Shown: positions 40,902-50,130, counted from the first letter of the stretch. The stretch: DNA of 64,000 nt from Streptomyces qaidamensis (GCF_001611795.1 NZ_CP015098.1:4774001-4838000); one strand, 5' to 3'. Translations and numbers: made by a program. The notes: generated by a model from the sequence alone, not told the origin.

Positions 40902-41756
40902 GTGGAGACAAGGGAGTTGCGGTACTTCGTCGCCGTCGCCGAGGAGCTTCACTTCGGCAGGGCCGCCCAGCGGCTCGGGATCGCGCAGCCCCCGCTGTCG
41001 CGGGCGATCGGCCGGCTCGAACGGCGCCTGAAGGCGGTCCTGCTGGAACGCAGCAGCCGCGCGGTCACCCTGACGGAGGCCGGAGCGGTGCTCCTGAGGG
41101 AGGCCCGGGCGGCGCTCGAAGCGGTCGAGGCCGCCGAACGCCGCACCCGCCGCGCGGCCCACGCCCCGTCCGGCCAGGCCGGCGTGGTGCTCGTCACGAA
41201 GGCCGGCGCGTCCAGCGAGCTGCTGGCGAAACTGCTCGACGCCCACGCCGCCGAACCCGACGCGGCCGGCGTCGAGCTGCTCCTGTGCGGCATGGGCGAG
41301 CAGGGACCGATGCTGCGCGACGGCCGGGCCGACGTGGCGCTGCTGCACCTGCCGTTCGACACCACGTCCGGTCTCGACACCGAAGAACTCTGCAGGGAGG
41401 GGCAGGTCGCGATCCTCCCGGCCGGTCACCCCCTCGCCGGCCGGCCCCATCTCCGTACGGCCGACGTCACCGGCCTCCCCGACCTGCCGATGCCCCGCTG
41501 GCCCGGCCCCGACGGCACCTACCCGGCCGGCCCCGGCCCCCGGGCCCGCGACCACGCCCAGCTCCTCCAGCTGATCGCCCTCGGCCGCGCCTGCTGGATC
41601 GCGCCGGAGTCCTGCCGGACCCAACTGCGCGACGGGCTGGCCGCCGTGCCGGTGCCGGACGCGCCGACGGTCACCACGGTGATCGCCTGGCCACCCCACA
41701 GCCGGTCCCGGGCGGTCGCGGACCTGGTCCGCACCGCGATACGGGTGAGCTCGTGA
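40902..41756 (+). CDS. LysR-family regulator
   Basis: 284 aa. The N-terminal wHTH METRELRYFVAVAEELHFGR with AQPPLSRAIGRLERRL is followed by a short substrate-binding domain. GTG start at 40902; TAGCAT 6 bp before it could be a -10 for a leaderless message, and no Shine-Dalgarno sequence is seen. Divergent from the SDR gene, the classic arrangement for a LysR regulator that controls its neighbour and itself. Confidence 0.88.
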   Translation: METRELRYFVAVAEELHFGRAAQRLGIAQPPLSRAIGRLERRLKAVLLERSSRAVTLTEAGAVLLREARAALEAVEAAERRTRRAAHAPSGQAGVVLVTKAGASSELLAKLLDAHAAEPDAAGVELLLCGMGEQGPMLRDGRADVALLHLPFDTTSGLDTEELCREGQVAILPAGHPLAGRPHLRTADVTGLPDLPMPRWPGPDGTYPAGPGPRARDHAQLLQLIALGRACWIAPESCRTQLRDGLAAVPVPDAPTVTTVIAWPPHSRSRAVADLVRTAIRVSS

Positions 41757-41916
41757 GCGGGTGGAGCCGCCTCCGCCGGTCAGGACCGGCACCCTCCGAT
41801 AGCATGTTCGAACTCGCGATGGTCCCTCCATCGCTCTCCATCTGCCCAGCCATTCGGAAGAATCGGCCAAAAGATTGAAAGCCAGAGCATCGCGGGTGTT
41901 TTCGCGAATAGGCGAC

Positions 41917-43308
41917 ATGAGTTCGTGGGGTGCGGGGCGCCGAAGAGTGCTGCTGTGGGGCACGGCGGGCGTGGTCACGCTCGGATTCCTCATCGCGCTG
42001 GAGATCGCCGCACGCCGCTACGGCGAACCGGGGCCGATCACCAACCAGGTGAAGGGCCTGGTCCTCGCCCCCAAGCCGGGGCCGCTGTACGGCGGTCTGG
42101 GGCTGATGATGGTCGTGCTCACCTGGCGACAGCGGTTCATCGCGGCCGGCGCCGCGCTCGGCATCGACGCCGTCCTCCTGCCGGTGCGGTGGGCGGCGGA
42201 CGCCGACATGACGGAGGGTCACGTATTCGGCACGGGCGCGTTGTGGGTGATGCTGGGCACCGCGGTCATCGCCGTCACCCGCCGCACCGGCCCTGACCGC
42301 CTCCTGCTGCTGAAGGGCGTCGGACTGGGCCTGCTGCTGGTCGCCGCCCGCAAGACCGGCGACACCTGGCTGTTCATCACGGCGAAGACCCGCCCGACCG
42401 TACTCGACCAGTACGTGGCGACCGCCGACCACGCGCTGGGCAACCCCTCCTGGCCGGCCGGCCGGATCGTCGAGGCCACCGACCCCTACAGCAGCCATCT
42501 CCTCCAACTGGTCTACGGCCAGCTCGCGGTGGCCGCGGTCGTCGTCGCCTTCTACCAGCTGCGCAACGTCACGGTCGAGCGCCGCTTCCCCCGCCACCAC
42601 CTGGTGCGCACGTTCCTGGTGATCGGCCTCGTCGGACCGGCCGTCTACATGCTCTTCCCGGTGGTCGGCCCGGTCTTCGCCTACGGCCCGGGCGCCTCCG
42701 GAACCGGCGGCGTGCAGTGGGCGGCGGCCAACCTGTGGCCGCACACCCCGCTGCCGGTCACCACCCCGCAGCCGATGACGTACGACGGGATCACCCCTCG
42801 CAACTGCATGCCCAGCCTGCACACCGCGTGGTCCGTCGCGATCTTCGTCCACACCCGCAGGGCACCGCGGGCGCTGCGGTTCGCCGGCACGTTCTGGCTG
42901 GTCGTCACCCTCGCCGCGACCCTGGGGTTCGGCTACCACTACGGCGTGGACCTCATCGCCGGTGTGGTGTTCGCCCTCACCATCGAGGCGGCCCTGCGCT
43001 CCCTCGACCGCGGCTGGGACCGGCCGGGCGTCCTGCTGGTCGCCTACGGCACCACGGTCTTCACCGCGCTCCTGGTGTCGTACCGCTATCTGCCGACGGA
43101 GATGGCCGAATATCCGGAGGTGTCCGGGCCCCTGCTCATCCTGGCCATGACCTCGGTGATCTACGGCTACGTACGCACCACCCCGAAGCCCTCCCCACGG
43201 TTGCCTGCACCCCGGACCCCGGTGGCGGAGGCAGTGCCGGACGACGCCGCGACCGGAGCGGGCGAAGGCACCGCCTCCGCGCCCGCCCGCTCCCCGGAGC
43301 CGCACTGA
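41917..43308 (+). CDS. PAP2/inositol-phosphotransferase-like membrane protein
   Basis: 463 aa. The N-terminal ~180 residues hold four or five membrane segments. The C-terminal half is a PAP2-superfamily domain: NCMPSLHTAWS carries the SxHxxx phosphatase motif and GFGYHYGVDLIAGVVFAL the last His-Asp pair, as in AUR1/IPT1-like lipid phosphotransferases. The end is a Pro/Ala-rich cytoplasmic tail. ATG at 41917 with weak AGGCGA; a TTG at 41875 is the alternative. It probably removes or transfers a phosphate or head group on a membrane lipid. Confidence 0.85.
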   Translation: MSSWGAGRRRVLLWGTAGVVTLGFLIALEIAARRYGEPGPITNQVKGLVLAPKPGPLYGGLGLMMVVLTWRQRFIAAGAALGIDAVLLPVRWAADADMTEGHVFGTGALWVMLGTAVIAVTRRTGPDRLLLLKGVGLGLLLVAARKTGDTWLFITAKTRPTVLDQYVATADHALGNPSWPAGRIVEATDPYSSHLLQLVYGQLAVAAVVVAFYQLRNVTVERRFPRHHLVRTFLVIGLVGPAVYMLFPVVGPVFAYGPGASGTGGVQWAAANLWPHTPLPVTTPQPMTYDGITPRNCMPSLHTAWSVAIFVHTRRAPRALRFAGTFWLVVTLAATLGFGYHYGVDLIAGVVFALTIEAALRSLDRGWDRPGVLLVAYGTTVFTALLVSYRYLPTEMAEYPEVSGPLLILAMTSVIYGYVRTTPKPSPRLPAPRTPVAEAVPDDAATGAGEGTASAPARSPEPH

Positions 43309-43314
43309 TCTCCC

Positions 43315-43350
43315 GCCCGCCGCTTCGCCGGGAGCGACGGGACGGCGGGC
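43315..43350 (+). terminator. Weak terminator after the PAP2 gene
   Basis: 8-bp inverted repeat GCCCGCCG/CGGCGGGC with a 20-nt loop, directly after the stop codon. Confidence 0.4.
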
Positions 43351-43664
43351 CCGGAAGTGCGCCGAGCAGCTGCGTGTCAGACGCGGTCGCCGAGCGCGGC
43401 GGTCATGCTCGGGAGATGCGGGGCCGCAGTCCCTCGGGCTCGTGGTGGTGGTGCCTTCGTGCCGGTGGTGAAGAGTTGCAGTACGGCTCTGCGCGGGTCG
43501 GGCTCCGGCCACGTGTCGGCGGCGGGCAAGGTATCGAGGGCCGGGGCCATCGTGCTGACCTGTCTCCGGAAGATCCTGCGCTGCGCGAGGCTTCCGGCGA
43601 AGTGTCTCGCCGAGGACGAGACCAGCGCGGGAGCCGGTGTGCGACATGCCCTCGGTACCTCCGC

Positions 43665-43708
43665 CGTACTCCCGTGCGTCCCCGACTGTCGGGAAGCGCG
43701 GGAGTACG
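43665..43708. repeat. Nested hairpin in a gene-free stretch
   Basis: Arms CGTACTCCCGTGC and GCGCGGGAGTACG (13 bp, one mismatch) enclose a second perfect stem CCCGAC-T-GTCGGG. The stretch 43351-43814 has no convincing gene; this is its only striking structure. It may be the promoter-side regulatory element or leader of the GNAT-like gene 106 bp downstream. Confidence 0.5.
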
Positions 43709-43814
43709 GTTGAAGACACCGAGGGTGTCGAGCGCCGACTCCGACACCGGTGCCGCTCTCGGCGACCGACGACGCCGGGCCGGGCCCGCCCGTGCCCGAA
43801 GCAGGGCTTGCCTC

Positions 43815-44489
43815 ATGACCGTGAACGTGCCGGTTGCGCCGACGACCACAGAACTCCTCGGGCGTCCCGTCGGTTCGCACCCGCCCGCGACGCGGAAGCC
43901 CGGCCCGAGGCCTGAGCGGGGCTCCTCGCCCCGGGAAGGGCAACGCGTCCGTCCGCTGACCCGGCGTCAGATCGAGGATCACCTCCAGGAACTGGGCGAT
44001 CTGTTCGCGGAGACGTCCGGTGGCGGCCCCTGGGCGTGGAACCAAGCCCGCGGCGACTTCCTGCGGCGGCTTGCGGCCGACGTACGGCGACCGGGATTCG
44101 AGCTGCTGATCGCGGAGACCACCGCGCTGACCGGATGCGCCCACGGTTTCCCCGTACGCGGGGACGGCCCCTGGTGGGAGGGCTTCGACGGATACCTTCC
44201 GGGGCGGCTGCTCCGGCTCGCCGCCTCCGGACGCCTCTTCGTGATCTCCGGGATCCACGTTCCGTCCCGGGTGCGCAGGCAGAACCAGGACCGTGCCTGG
44301 AACCTCGCCCGGCGCCTGCAGAAACGGCTGCTCACCGACCACGGCGCCGACGTCGCCGTCACGCTGGTGAAGCGCTCCGACCACAGAACCGTCGAGGCCC
44401 TGCGGTCCTGGGGGTGGCGGTACGTCGAAGGCGACACACCGCGGACGGCGCCGCTCGGCCCGTTCCGCGTCCTGGTCCTCCACACCTGA
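43815..44489 (+). CDS. GNAT-like protein
   Basis: 224 aa. After a ~50-residue basic, disordered N-terminus, a compact domain follows (RRQIEDHLQELGDLFAET, RGDFLRRLAADVRRPGFELL, HVPSRVRRQNQDRAWNLARR, SDHRTVEALRSWGWRYVEGD) that has the feel of a GCN5-related acetyltransferase, with the R-x-x-x-x-G/A loop replaced by RVRRQNQDRA. The assignment is tentative. ATG at 43815 with AGGG 9 bp upstream; GTG at 43821 is possible. It is convergent with the PAS-GAF-PP2C gene. Confidence 0.65.
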   Translation: MTVNVPVAPTTTELLGRPVGSHPPATRKPGPRPERGSSPREGQRVRPLTRRQIEDHLQELGDLFAETSGGGPWAWNQARGDFLRRLAADVRRPGFELLIAETTALTGCAHGFPVRGDGPWWEGFDGYLPGRLLRLAASGRLFVISGIHVPSRVRRQNQDRAWNLARRLQKRLLTDHGADVAVTLVKRSDHRTVEALRSWGWRYVEGDTPRTAPLGPFRVLVLHT

Positions 44490-44523
44490 CCCCCGGCGTC
44501 CCGCCGCACCGCGGTCACCGCTC

Positions 44524-46239
44524 TCACGGCGACGGCAGACGCAGGGCGAGGAGGGCCACGTCGTCGGTGCTGCCGGGTGGCATCCGGGCGGGCAACTGGT
44601 CGCACAGCGTGTCCAGCGGTTCGTGGGCGAGAGCGAGGGCGTGGCGGCGCAGCCGGGCGAGGCCGGTGTCCAGGTCGCTGCCGGGGATCTCGATCAGACC
44701 GTCGGTGTAGAGCAGCAGGGTGGAACCCGGCGGAAGGACCTGCGCGGCGCTCGGCCGCCCGACGCCGGTGCCCGGAGGGGCGCCGAGGAGGAGTCCCTGT
44801 CCCGTCTCGAGGTACTGCGCCTGTCCGTCCGGGGTCAGCAGGAGGGGCGGCGGGTGCCCCGCGCTGGTCCACCGCAGCGTCCAGGGACCGGTGTGCGGGT
44901 CACCTTCGAGCAGGGCGAGGACGAGGGTGGCCATGGGGACGGTGGTGATGGCGGGCATGGCGTCGTCGAGGCGGTCGACGACGGCACCGGGCGGGCCGGT
45001 GTGGTCCCAGGCCAGCGAGCGCAGGATGCCGTGCAGTTGAGCCATTCCGGCCGCCGCGGTCAGGTCGTGACCCACGACATCACCGATGACCAGCGCGAGC
45101 GTGCCGTCCTTCCGCTCGAACGCGTCGTACCAGTCGCCGCCCACCTGCGAGCCGGCCGGGGCGGGCTGGTAGCGGGCGGCCAGCCGCAGGCGGCCGGGCT
45201 GGGGCAGCGGGGCGAGCAGGTTGCGCTGCATGGCCTCGGCGACGGCGCGCTGGCGGCCGAAGCGGCGGGCGTTGTCGATGACCAGCCCGACCCGGCGGCC
45301 GATGTCGCTCACGACGGTCAGATCGTCGGTGTCGAAGGGGTGCGCCGGGTCCGTGCGCACCAGTGTCAGGGCGCCGGTGACCTGCCGCCCGGAGCTCAGC
45401 GGCACCGTGACCGCGGACGTCGCACGGGCGGCCCGCAGAAAGCCGCTGTGGACGGCGGCCAGGGCGGAGGCGGCCGGTGCGGCCACGTCCGCCACGCGCT
45501 GCAGGACGGGATCACCGCCGTTCAGCACCTGAACCAGAGGGGAGCGGACCTCCTCCCCGGCCTCGGGAAGTCGCTCGCGCCAGTCCTCCTGTGCGGCGTC
45601 CCGGCCCTCGGGGCCCGTCACCGCCACACGGTGGACCTGGCCGGAACCGACCCGGAGGTCCACCGCCGCCCAGTCGGCGAGGCGGGGGACCAGCAGGCGG
45701 CCCAGCCGGGCGAGGGCCTCATCGGTCTCCAGAGTCTGACCGAGCACGTCGGTGATGTCCGCGACCAGCGTCAGCCGCTCGGTGAGGTCCTCCAGAGCAC
45801 GTGTGTAGGCCGCACGCTCCCGACGCGCGCTGCGGTCGCCGGCGGCGTCGGTCAACAGCACGGCCATGCCCAGGAAGGCGCCGTCGCCCCTCAGGGGAGA
45901 AGCGGACCAGGAGGTCGCGATCAGGCGACCGTCCCCGCGCAGACAGATGTGGCCCTCCTCCCGCGCCTCGACCCTCTCGGCCACGGCTCGCAGCAGCGTG
46001 CACTGCTCCCGGGGGATCGTGCCGCCGTGCGCATCCCGGTGCAGCAGGTCGTGTGCGTCCTCCCCGAGCATCTCCGGGCCGGCGCGGCCGAGCAGCCGCT
46101 CGGCTGCCGGGTTGGCCGCGAGGATCCGTCCGGCGGGATCCACCACGATCAGGGCCGTGCCCAGCTGCCGGACCACCCGCTGCCAGAAACCCGGCTCGGC
46201 CGTCGGCCGGCTCCCCTCGTCTCCCGCACCCTTCACCAC
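44524..46239 (-). CDS. PAS-GAF-SpoIIE (PP2C) phosphatase
   Basis: 571 aa. A PAS domain (about 15-130, GTALIVVDPAGRILAANPAA), a GAF domain (about 165-320) and a PP2C/SpoIIE phosphatase domain (about 335-571) with QVGGDWYDAFERKDGTLALV, IGDVVGHDLTAAAGM, TSAGHPPPLLL and the final STDDVALLALRL; the conserved Asp residues bind metal. Such proteins dephosphorylate STAS anti-sigma antagonists in partner-switching networks. GTG at 46239 with GGAGG 7 bp upstream is preferred; a GTG at 46302 would add 21 residues. No kinase-like anti-sigma gene is adjacent, but a STAS protein lies at 49753. Confidence 0.9.
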   Translation of the reverse strand: MVKGAGDEGSRPTAEPGFWQRVVRQLGTALIVVDPAGRILAANPAAERLLGRAGPEMLGEDAHDLLHRDAHGGTIPREQCTLLRAVAERVEAREEGHICLRGDGRLIATSWSASPLRGDGAFLGMAVLLTDAAGDRSARRERAAYTRALEDLTERLTLVADITDVLGQTLETDEALARLGRLLVPRLADWAAVDLRVGSGQVHRVAVTGPEGRDAAQEDWRERLPEAGEEVRSPLVQVLNGGDPVLQRVADVAAPAASALAAVHSGFLRAARATSAVTVPLSSGRQVTGALTLVRTDPAHPFDTDDLTVVSDIGRRVGLVIDNARRFGRQRAVAEAMQRNLLAPLPQPGRLRLAARYQPAPAGSQVGGDWYDAFERKDGTLALVIGDVVGHDLTAAAGMAQLHGILRSLAWDHTGPPGAVVDRLDDAMPAITTVPMATLVLALLEGDPHTGPWTLRWTSAGHPPPLLLTPDGQAQYLETGQGLLLGAPPGTGVGRPSAAQVLPPGSTLLLYTDGLIEIPGSDLDTGLARLRRHALALAHEPLDTLCDQLPARMPPGSTDDVALLALRLPSP

Positions 46240-46469
46240 GCCGCCCCCTCCGTCAGGCAAACCCTCGCCGAAGCCCGCGGGCACATCGGGGGACCGACAC
46301 ACCAGTGGATCGATATTGCCCGCACTCGGCGCGGATCGGCGACGTCGCGTGGTGTTGTTCCCGTGCCGGCAGTGACCCGACGACCAGGAACCCCTGCTGC
46401 CCGTGTCTGTCCTGTCCAGACTTTCGGGCGGTAACTTGGTAGAGAAAGCCCCAAAAGAAGGGCGAATCG

Positions 46470-46907
46470 ATGCCGTGGTTCCTGTGGCTGCTCGCTGCCG
46501 CGGCGCTGGGTGCCGCGGAGTTCTTCACCCTGACCCTGGTCTTCGGGCTGCTGGCGGGCGCCGCACTGGTCGCCGCCGTGGTCGCCGGTGTGGGCGTCGG
46601 CCTGCTCGGCCAGCTTCTGGCCCTGGGGGCAGCGGCAGCGGCGGGCCTCGTCCTCGTCCGTCCCGTCGCACTGCGGCACATGGCACAGCAGCCCTTCATC
46701 CGCGACGGCAGCGACGCGCTGATCGGCAAGCGGGCCGAGGTCGTGCAGGAGGTCACCGCGACCCGCGGCCTGGTCAAACTCGCCGGCGAGGAATGGTCCG
46801 CCCGCGCCCTCGACGAGAGCCATGTGATCCCGGTGGGAGCGCTGGTGGACGTCATGGAGATCGAAGGGGCCACCGCCATCGTCTACCCCCGCGAGCTCCT
46901 TCCCTGA
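46470..46907 (+). CDS. NfeD-family membrane protein
   Basis: 145 aa with two closely spaced hydrophobic segments in the first ~65 residues and a C-terminal OB-fold (SDALIGKRAEVVQEVTATRG, LVKLAGEEWSARALDESHVI), the short NfeD form. NfeD proteins work with SPFH/stomatin partners in membrane microdomains, and the next gene encodes one. ATG with GAAGGG upstream; 29 bp separate it from the SPFH gene, so they form an operon. Confidence 0.9.
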   Translation: MPWFLWLLAAAALGAAEFFTLTLVFGLLAGAALVAAVVAGVGVGLLGQLLALGAAAAAGLVLVRPVALRHMAQQPFIRDGSDALIGKRAEVVQEVTATRGLVKLAGEEWSARALDESHVIPVGALVDVMEIEGATAIVYPRELLP

Positions 46908-46936
46908 ACGGCTGAACGCACAGCTACGGAGGCACT

Positions 46937-48046
46937 GTGGATCCAGTTGTCATCCCCATTCTCCTGGCGGCACTCGTCATCGTCTTCCTCGTGGCCTCCA
47001 CCGTGCGGATCGTCCCGCAGGCCCGCCGCTACAACATCGAGCGGTTCGGCCGGTACCGCCGGACGCTGCAGCCAGGGCTGAACCTGGTCCTGCCGGTGGC
47101 CGACCGCATCAACACCAAACTCGACGTGCGCGAGCAGGTCTATTCGTCCGACCCCCGGCCGGTGATCACCGAGGACAACCTCGTGGTGAACATCGACACG
47201 GTGCTCTACTACCAGATCACGGACCCGCGGGCGGCGGCGTACGAGGTCGCCGACTACCTCCAGGCGATCGACCAGCTCACCGTGACCACGCTGCGCAACG
47301 TCATCGGCAGCATGGACCTGGAGGAGACGCTCACCTCGCGCGAGGAGATCAACTCCCGGCTGCGCGCCGTCCTCGACGACGCCACAGGCAAGTGGGGCAT
47401 CCGCGTCAACCGTGTCGAGATCAAGGCCATCGATCCACCGCACACCATCAAGGAGGCGATGGAGAAGCAGATGCGGGCCGAGCGCGACAAGCGGGCGGCC
47501 ATCCTGCACGCGGAAGGGGAGCGGCAAGCCAAGATCCTCACCGCGGAAGGCACCAAGCAGAAGGACATCCTGGAGGCGCAGGGCACACAGCAGGCCATGA
47601 TCCTGAGGGCGGACGGCGAGGCCAAGGCGGTGGAGCTGGTCTTCCAGGCCGTCCACCGCAACAACGCCGACCCCAAGATCCTGGCCTACAAGTACCTGGA
47701 GACGCTCCCGCACTTGGCCAAGAGCGACAACAACACCTTCTGGGTCATCCCGGGGGAGCTGACCGAGGCGGTCCGGACCGTCACCCGGGCGTTCGGCGAC
47801 GAGTCGACGGCAGACCCTCCCCGCCCCGCGCGGGCCGAGGAAGCAGCCGGCGCCGACGAAGCCGAGGCCTCGCACGAGCCCCGGATCCCGCAACTCGACA
47901 CGGGCTCGACGGTCGCCCTGGACGCCGCCGCGGCCGCCGACGAGGCAGGGAAGCAGGCCGCCGCGGCGGTGAACGACGCCAAGGCGGAGGCTGAGGCGGC
48001 GAAGTCATCGCAGGTGCCGCACCTGGGGCGGCCGTCCGGCGACTGA
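46937..48046 (+). CDS. SPFH/stomatin-like (band 7) protein
   Basis: 369 aa. One N-terminal membrane segment (VIPILLAALVIVFLVASTV) is followed by the SPFH domain (VPQARRYNIERFGRYRRTL, DVREQVYSSDPRPVITEDNL), a long coiled coil rich in Glu/Arg/Ala (EKQMRAERDKRAAILHAEGE) and an Ala/Glu-rich tail. It should oligomerise at the membrane with the NfeD partner. GTG start with GGAGG 5 bp upstream. The role is probably membrane organisation or proteostasis. Confidence 0.92.
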   Translation: MDPVVIPILLAALVIVFLVASTVRIVPQARRYNIERFGRYRRTLQPGLNLVLPVADRINTKLDVREQVYSSDPRPVITEDNLVVNIDTVLYYQITDPRAAAYEVADYLQAIDQLTVTTLRNVIGSMDLEETLTSREEINSRLRAVLDDATGKWGIRVNRVEIKAIDPPHTIKEAMEKQMRAERDKRAAILHAEGERQAKILTAEGTKQKDILEAQGTQQAMILRADGEAKAVELVFQAVHRNNADPKILAYKYLETLPHLAKSDNNTFWVIPGELTEAVRTVTRAFGDESTADPPRPARAEEAAGADEAEASHEPRIPQLDTGSTVALDAAAAADEAGKQAAAAVNDAKAEAEAAKSSQVPHLGRPSGD

Positions 48047-48063
48047 ATCCGCCATCGGGCTGC

Positions 48064-48096
48064 GGCTGCGGGGAGGACCGAGTCCTCCCCGCAGCC
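48064..48096 (+). terminator. Terminator of the nfeD-SPFH operon
   Basis: Perfect 15-bp stem GGCTGCGGGGAGGAC / GTCCTCCCCGCAGCC with a 3-nt loop, 17 bp after the stop codon. Confidence 0.8.
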
Positions 48097-48097
48097 T

Positions 48098-48130
48098 CCG
48101 GTACGCGTCCGGTACGCGTCCGGTACGCGT
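48098..48130 (+). repeat. Three tandem copies of an 11-bp unit
   Basis: CCGGTACGCGT is repeated exactly three times, immediately after the terminator. The 11-bp period equals about one helical turn and each unit contains palindrome ACGCGT, so a protein could bind all three on one DNA face. The rest of 48131-48482 holds no convincing gene. Confidence 0.8.
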
Positions 48131-48482
48131 CATGAGCCGTCGCACACCGCTCCAGGGCCAGTCCCACGGACCCGGCTTCGAGCCCGTTGTCCTCCTGGCC
48201 GGTACCACGACCTGCACCACGGACAGCCGCACGCGACCACATGAAGGTGCCCTCGGACAGCCGGTGGAGCAGGTCGGTGACGTCGAAAGCCTCGACGACG
48301 GGGCCTCACCGCCCGAGCCCGCCATCGTTGCCCCGGGGACGACGGTTCCGGGAGGGGCGCATGGGACGGTTCCTCCGCTGTCCGTACGGTCCGTCGGGCC
48401 TGTTCGAGGAGTACGCTGGATTTACCGAGGATATTTCGAGCACCGGCTTTCAGGCCCGTGTCGTTTTCGGCGATTGAATATT

Positions 48483-48506
48483 CCGGGCCGACCCTGGTCG
48501 GCCCGG
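48483..48506 (+). promoter_or_regulatory. Hairpin in the leader of the DUF5994 gene
   Basis: Perfect 11-bp stem CCGGGCCGACC/GGTCGGCCCGG, loop CT, ending 15 bp before the ATG and just upstream of the weak AGGG ribosome site. It could attenuate or insulate the gene. Confidence 0.5.
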
Positions 48507-48521
48507 GGCAGGGTTCGCGTC

Positions 48522-49118
48522 ATGACTGCGACCATTTCCCACCCGCCGACGACCGAAGCCGTAGACCGGCTCTCCTCGCTCCCTCTGCGACTGTCGCTGG
48601 CTCCCACCGGCTCCGCGCCGGCTCTGCTGGACGGCGCCTGGTGGCCCCACTCCCGCGATCTCGCGGCGGAACTCCCCTCCCTGACCGCCGTAGTGGATCC
48701 GCTGTGGGGGCGGATCACCCGGGTCACGGTGAATCCCGCCCAGTGGCCGGTCATCCCGCGCAAGGTGCCAGTCCCCGGGCACGTGGTGAACGTGGGCTGG
48801 TTCCGGGAGGAGCAGGACCCGCACGAACTTCTGTTGCTCTCCTACCACGTGGGCCGCTGGAACCTCTTGGTCGTCCCGCCGCGGACGGCTCCCGACTCGG
48901 CCGCCTGGCTGATGGCCGCCGCGAGTGACCCGCGCGGTATGTCGACCGCGAGCCGGTTGATGGAGGAGGCGGAGCGCCTGCGGACGCTGCGCGACGCCGA
49001 CCGGGCCGTGGAAGCGGTCTGGGACTTCGAAGGAGGACACGAGTCCCGCGACTCGGCCGCACCTCCGCGGGCGCCGGCCATGACCGGCACGGTGCCGCAG
49101 CAACCGAGGGGAAGGTGA
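48522..49118 (+). CDS. DUF5994-family protein
   Basis: 198 aa cytoplasmic protein. The motifs LPLRLSLAPTGSAPALLDGA, WWPHSRDLAAELPSL, WGRITRVTVNPAQWPVIPRK and VNVGWFREEQDPHELLLLSY define the DUF5994 family as I recall it, common in Streptomyces and of unknown function. ATG at 48522 with AGGG 10 bp upstream. The open frame continues further up but with no family similarity, so the downstream start is used. GTGA overlap with the next small gene suggests translation coupling. Confidence 0.85.
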   Translation: MTATISHPPTTEAVDRLSSLPLRLSLAPTGSAPALLDGAWWPHSRDLAAELPSLTAVVDPLWGRITRVTVNPAQWPVIPRKVPVPGHVVNVGWFREEQDPHELLLLSYHVGRWNLLVVPPRTAPDSAAWLMAAASDPRGMSTASRLMEEAERLRTLRDADRAVEAVWDFEGGHESRDSAAPPRAPAMTGTVPQQPRGR

Positions 49119-49435
49119 GGACGGTGGAGACCTTCGTGACCGTGGCCGTGATCCTGGGACTGATCGGGGTCGGGGCGCTCCTCATCCGCCTGCTGAACTC
49201 GCAGCACGGCGACCGCATGACCGGCGTCCGTTACGGCCGCACCGGGATGCCTGTCGCGGGACCGGCTCCGTCGGCTCGACGCAGGGCCCGCGGCAGGGCG
49301 GCGACGAGCGGCACCGGCCGCCCCGACCGGCCCGGGCCCGGCGTACGCGGGCGACTCCGCCCACGCGCCCGTGAAGGAGCGAGCCCCAGCCTTCCGGCAG
49401 GCTCGCCCGGCCCGTCACCCGACGGGCGGAACTGA
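49115..49435 (+). CDS. Small membrane-anchored protein with basic tail
   Basis: 106 aa. One clear membrane helix (VETFVTVAVILGLIGVGALL) is followed by a Pro/Arg/Gly-rich basic tail without recognisable domain. GTG at 49115 overlaps the DUF5994 stop by 4 bp; GTG at 49124 is an alternative. The helix part is convincing; the tail may not be, since its composition is that of ordinary GC-rich sequence. Function unknown. Confidence 0.55.
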   Translation: MRTVETFVTVAVILGLIGVGALLIRLLNSQHGDRMTGVRYGRTGMPVAGPAPSARRRARGRAATSGTGRPDRPGPGVRGRLRPRAREGASPSLPAGSPGPSPDGRN

Positions 49436-49752
49436 CCGCACCGACAGCACCACCCGCAATCCGGGACCCCGGCCGCAGCCGCGCACACGACAGGCCGGGG
49501 GCCCACCCGCGTCCGGTTTCCGCAGACCGGGGCAGCCAACCCCCTCCAGGACACGATGCCCGTCGGGCGCGGACCTTGTCCGGTTCGTGGCGCATCCCCG
49601 GACGGCCGGTCCACCACGATGCCCGCCGACCCGGGCTTGTGGAACGGCCCTCCGCCCGCCACCCCGCACACTCCCGTATCGGCGGCACGCCGCGAGGGCA
49701 GGACCCGGTCCGGCCACGCGGCTCGCCGACGGGCACTCCGAACCGAGGAGCC
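49436..49752 (+). other. 317-bp gap without a recognised gene
   Basis: No credible reading frame, repeat or hairpin stands out. It probably holds the promoter of the STAS gene. I cannot place -10 and -35 elements with confidence. Confidence 0.4.
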
Positions 49753-50130
49753 ATGCCCCTTCCACGGCTGAACGTCCACCGGCGCGACCACACAGCCCGC
49801 TCGCTGATCAGCCTTTCGGGGGAGATCGACCTGGCCACCGCCCCGCTCGTACAGGCCGCGCTGGCCGAGTGCCTGAACGACGGCATGGGCATCACGGACG
49901 TCGATCTCACGGGAGTCACCTTCTGCGACGCCAGCGGACTCAACGTCTTCCTCACGGCATCGGGGCTCGCCACGGAAGCCGGCACGATCCTCCGGCTGCA
50001 CCATCCGCCGCCGATCATGGCCCGCATCATCGAGATCACCGGCTCCGGGTTCCTGGTCCACGAGCTCCCCACCCGCGCAGCGCCCTCACGTCGATCTCCC
50101 GAAGAGGCTCAATCTAGGGCGGTGAGGTGA
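49753..50130 (+). CDS. STAS-domain anti-sigma factor antagonist
   Basis: 125 aa. STAS fold with LISLSGEIDLATAPLVQAAL and the phosphorylation loop VTFCDASGLNVF, where Ser in DxSG is the predicted phospho-site. Unphosphorylated antagonists bind an anti-sigma kinase and free a sigma factor. ATG with GAGGAG 6 bp upstream. The neighbouring convergent PP2C phosphatase gene is the likely activator and its 3' end overlaps by 22 bp; no anti-sigma kinase is encoded nearby. Confidence 0.92.
   Translation: MPLPRLNVHRRDHTARSLISLSGEIDLATAPLVQAALAECLNDGMGITDVDLTGVTFCDASGLNVFLTASGLATEAGTILRLHHPPPIMARIIEITGSGFLVHELPTRAAPSRRSPEEAQSRAVR

Noticed and set aside
40884..40902. A leaderless promoter for the LysR gene at 40902.
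   Set aside because: TAGCAT is well placed as a -10, but no acceptable -35 is found, so it is only mentioned with the gene and not called.
48132..48521. N-terminal extension of the DUF5994 protein from an ATG at 48132.
   Set aside because: The extra 130 residues have no family similarity, and the DUF5994 homology begins at the later ATG with its own weak ribosome site and leader hairpin.
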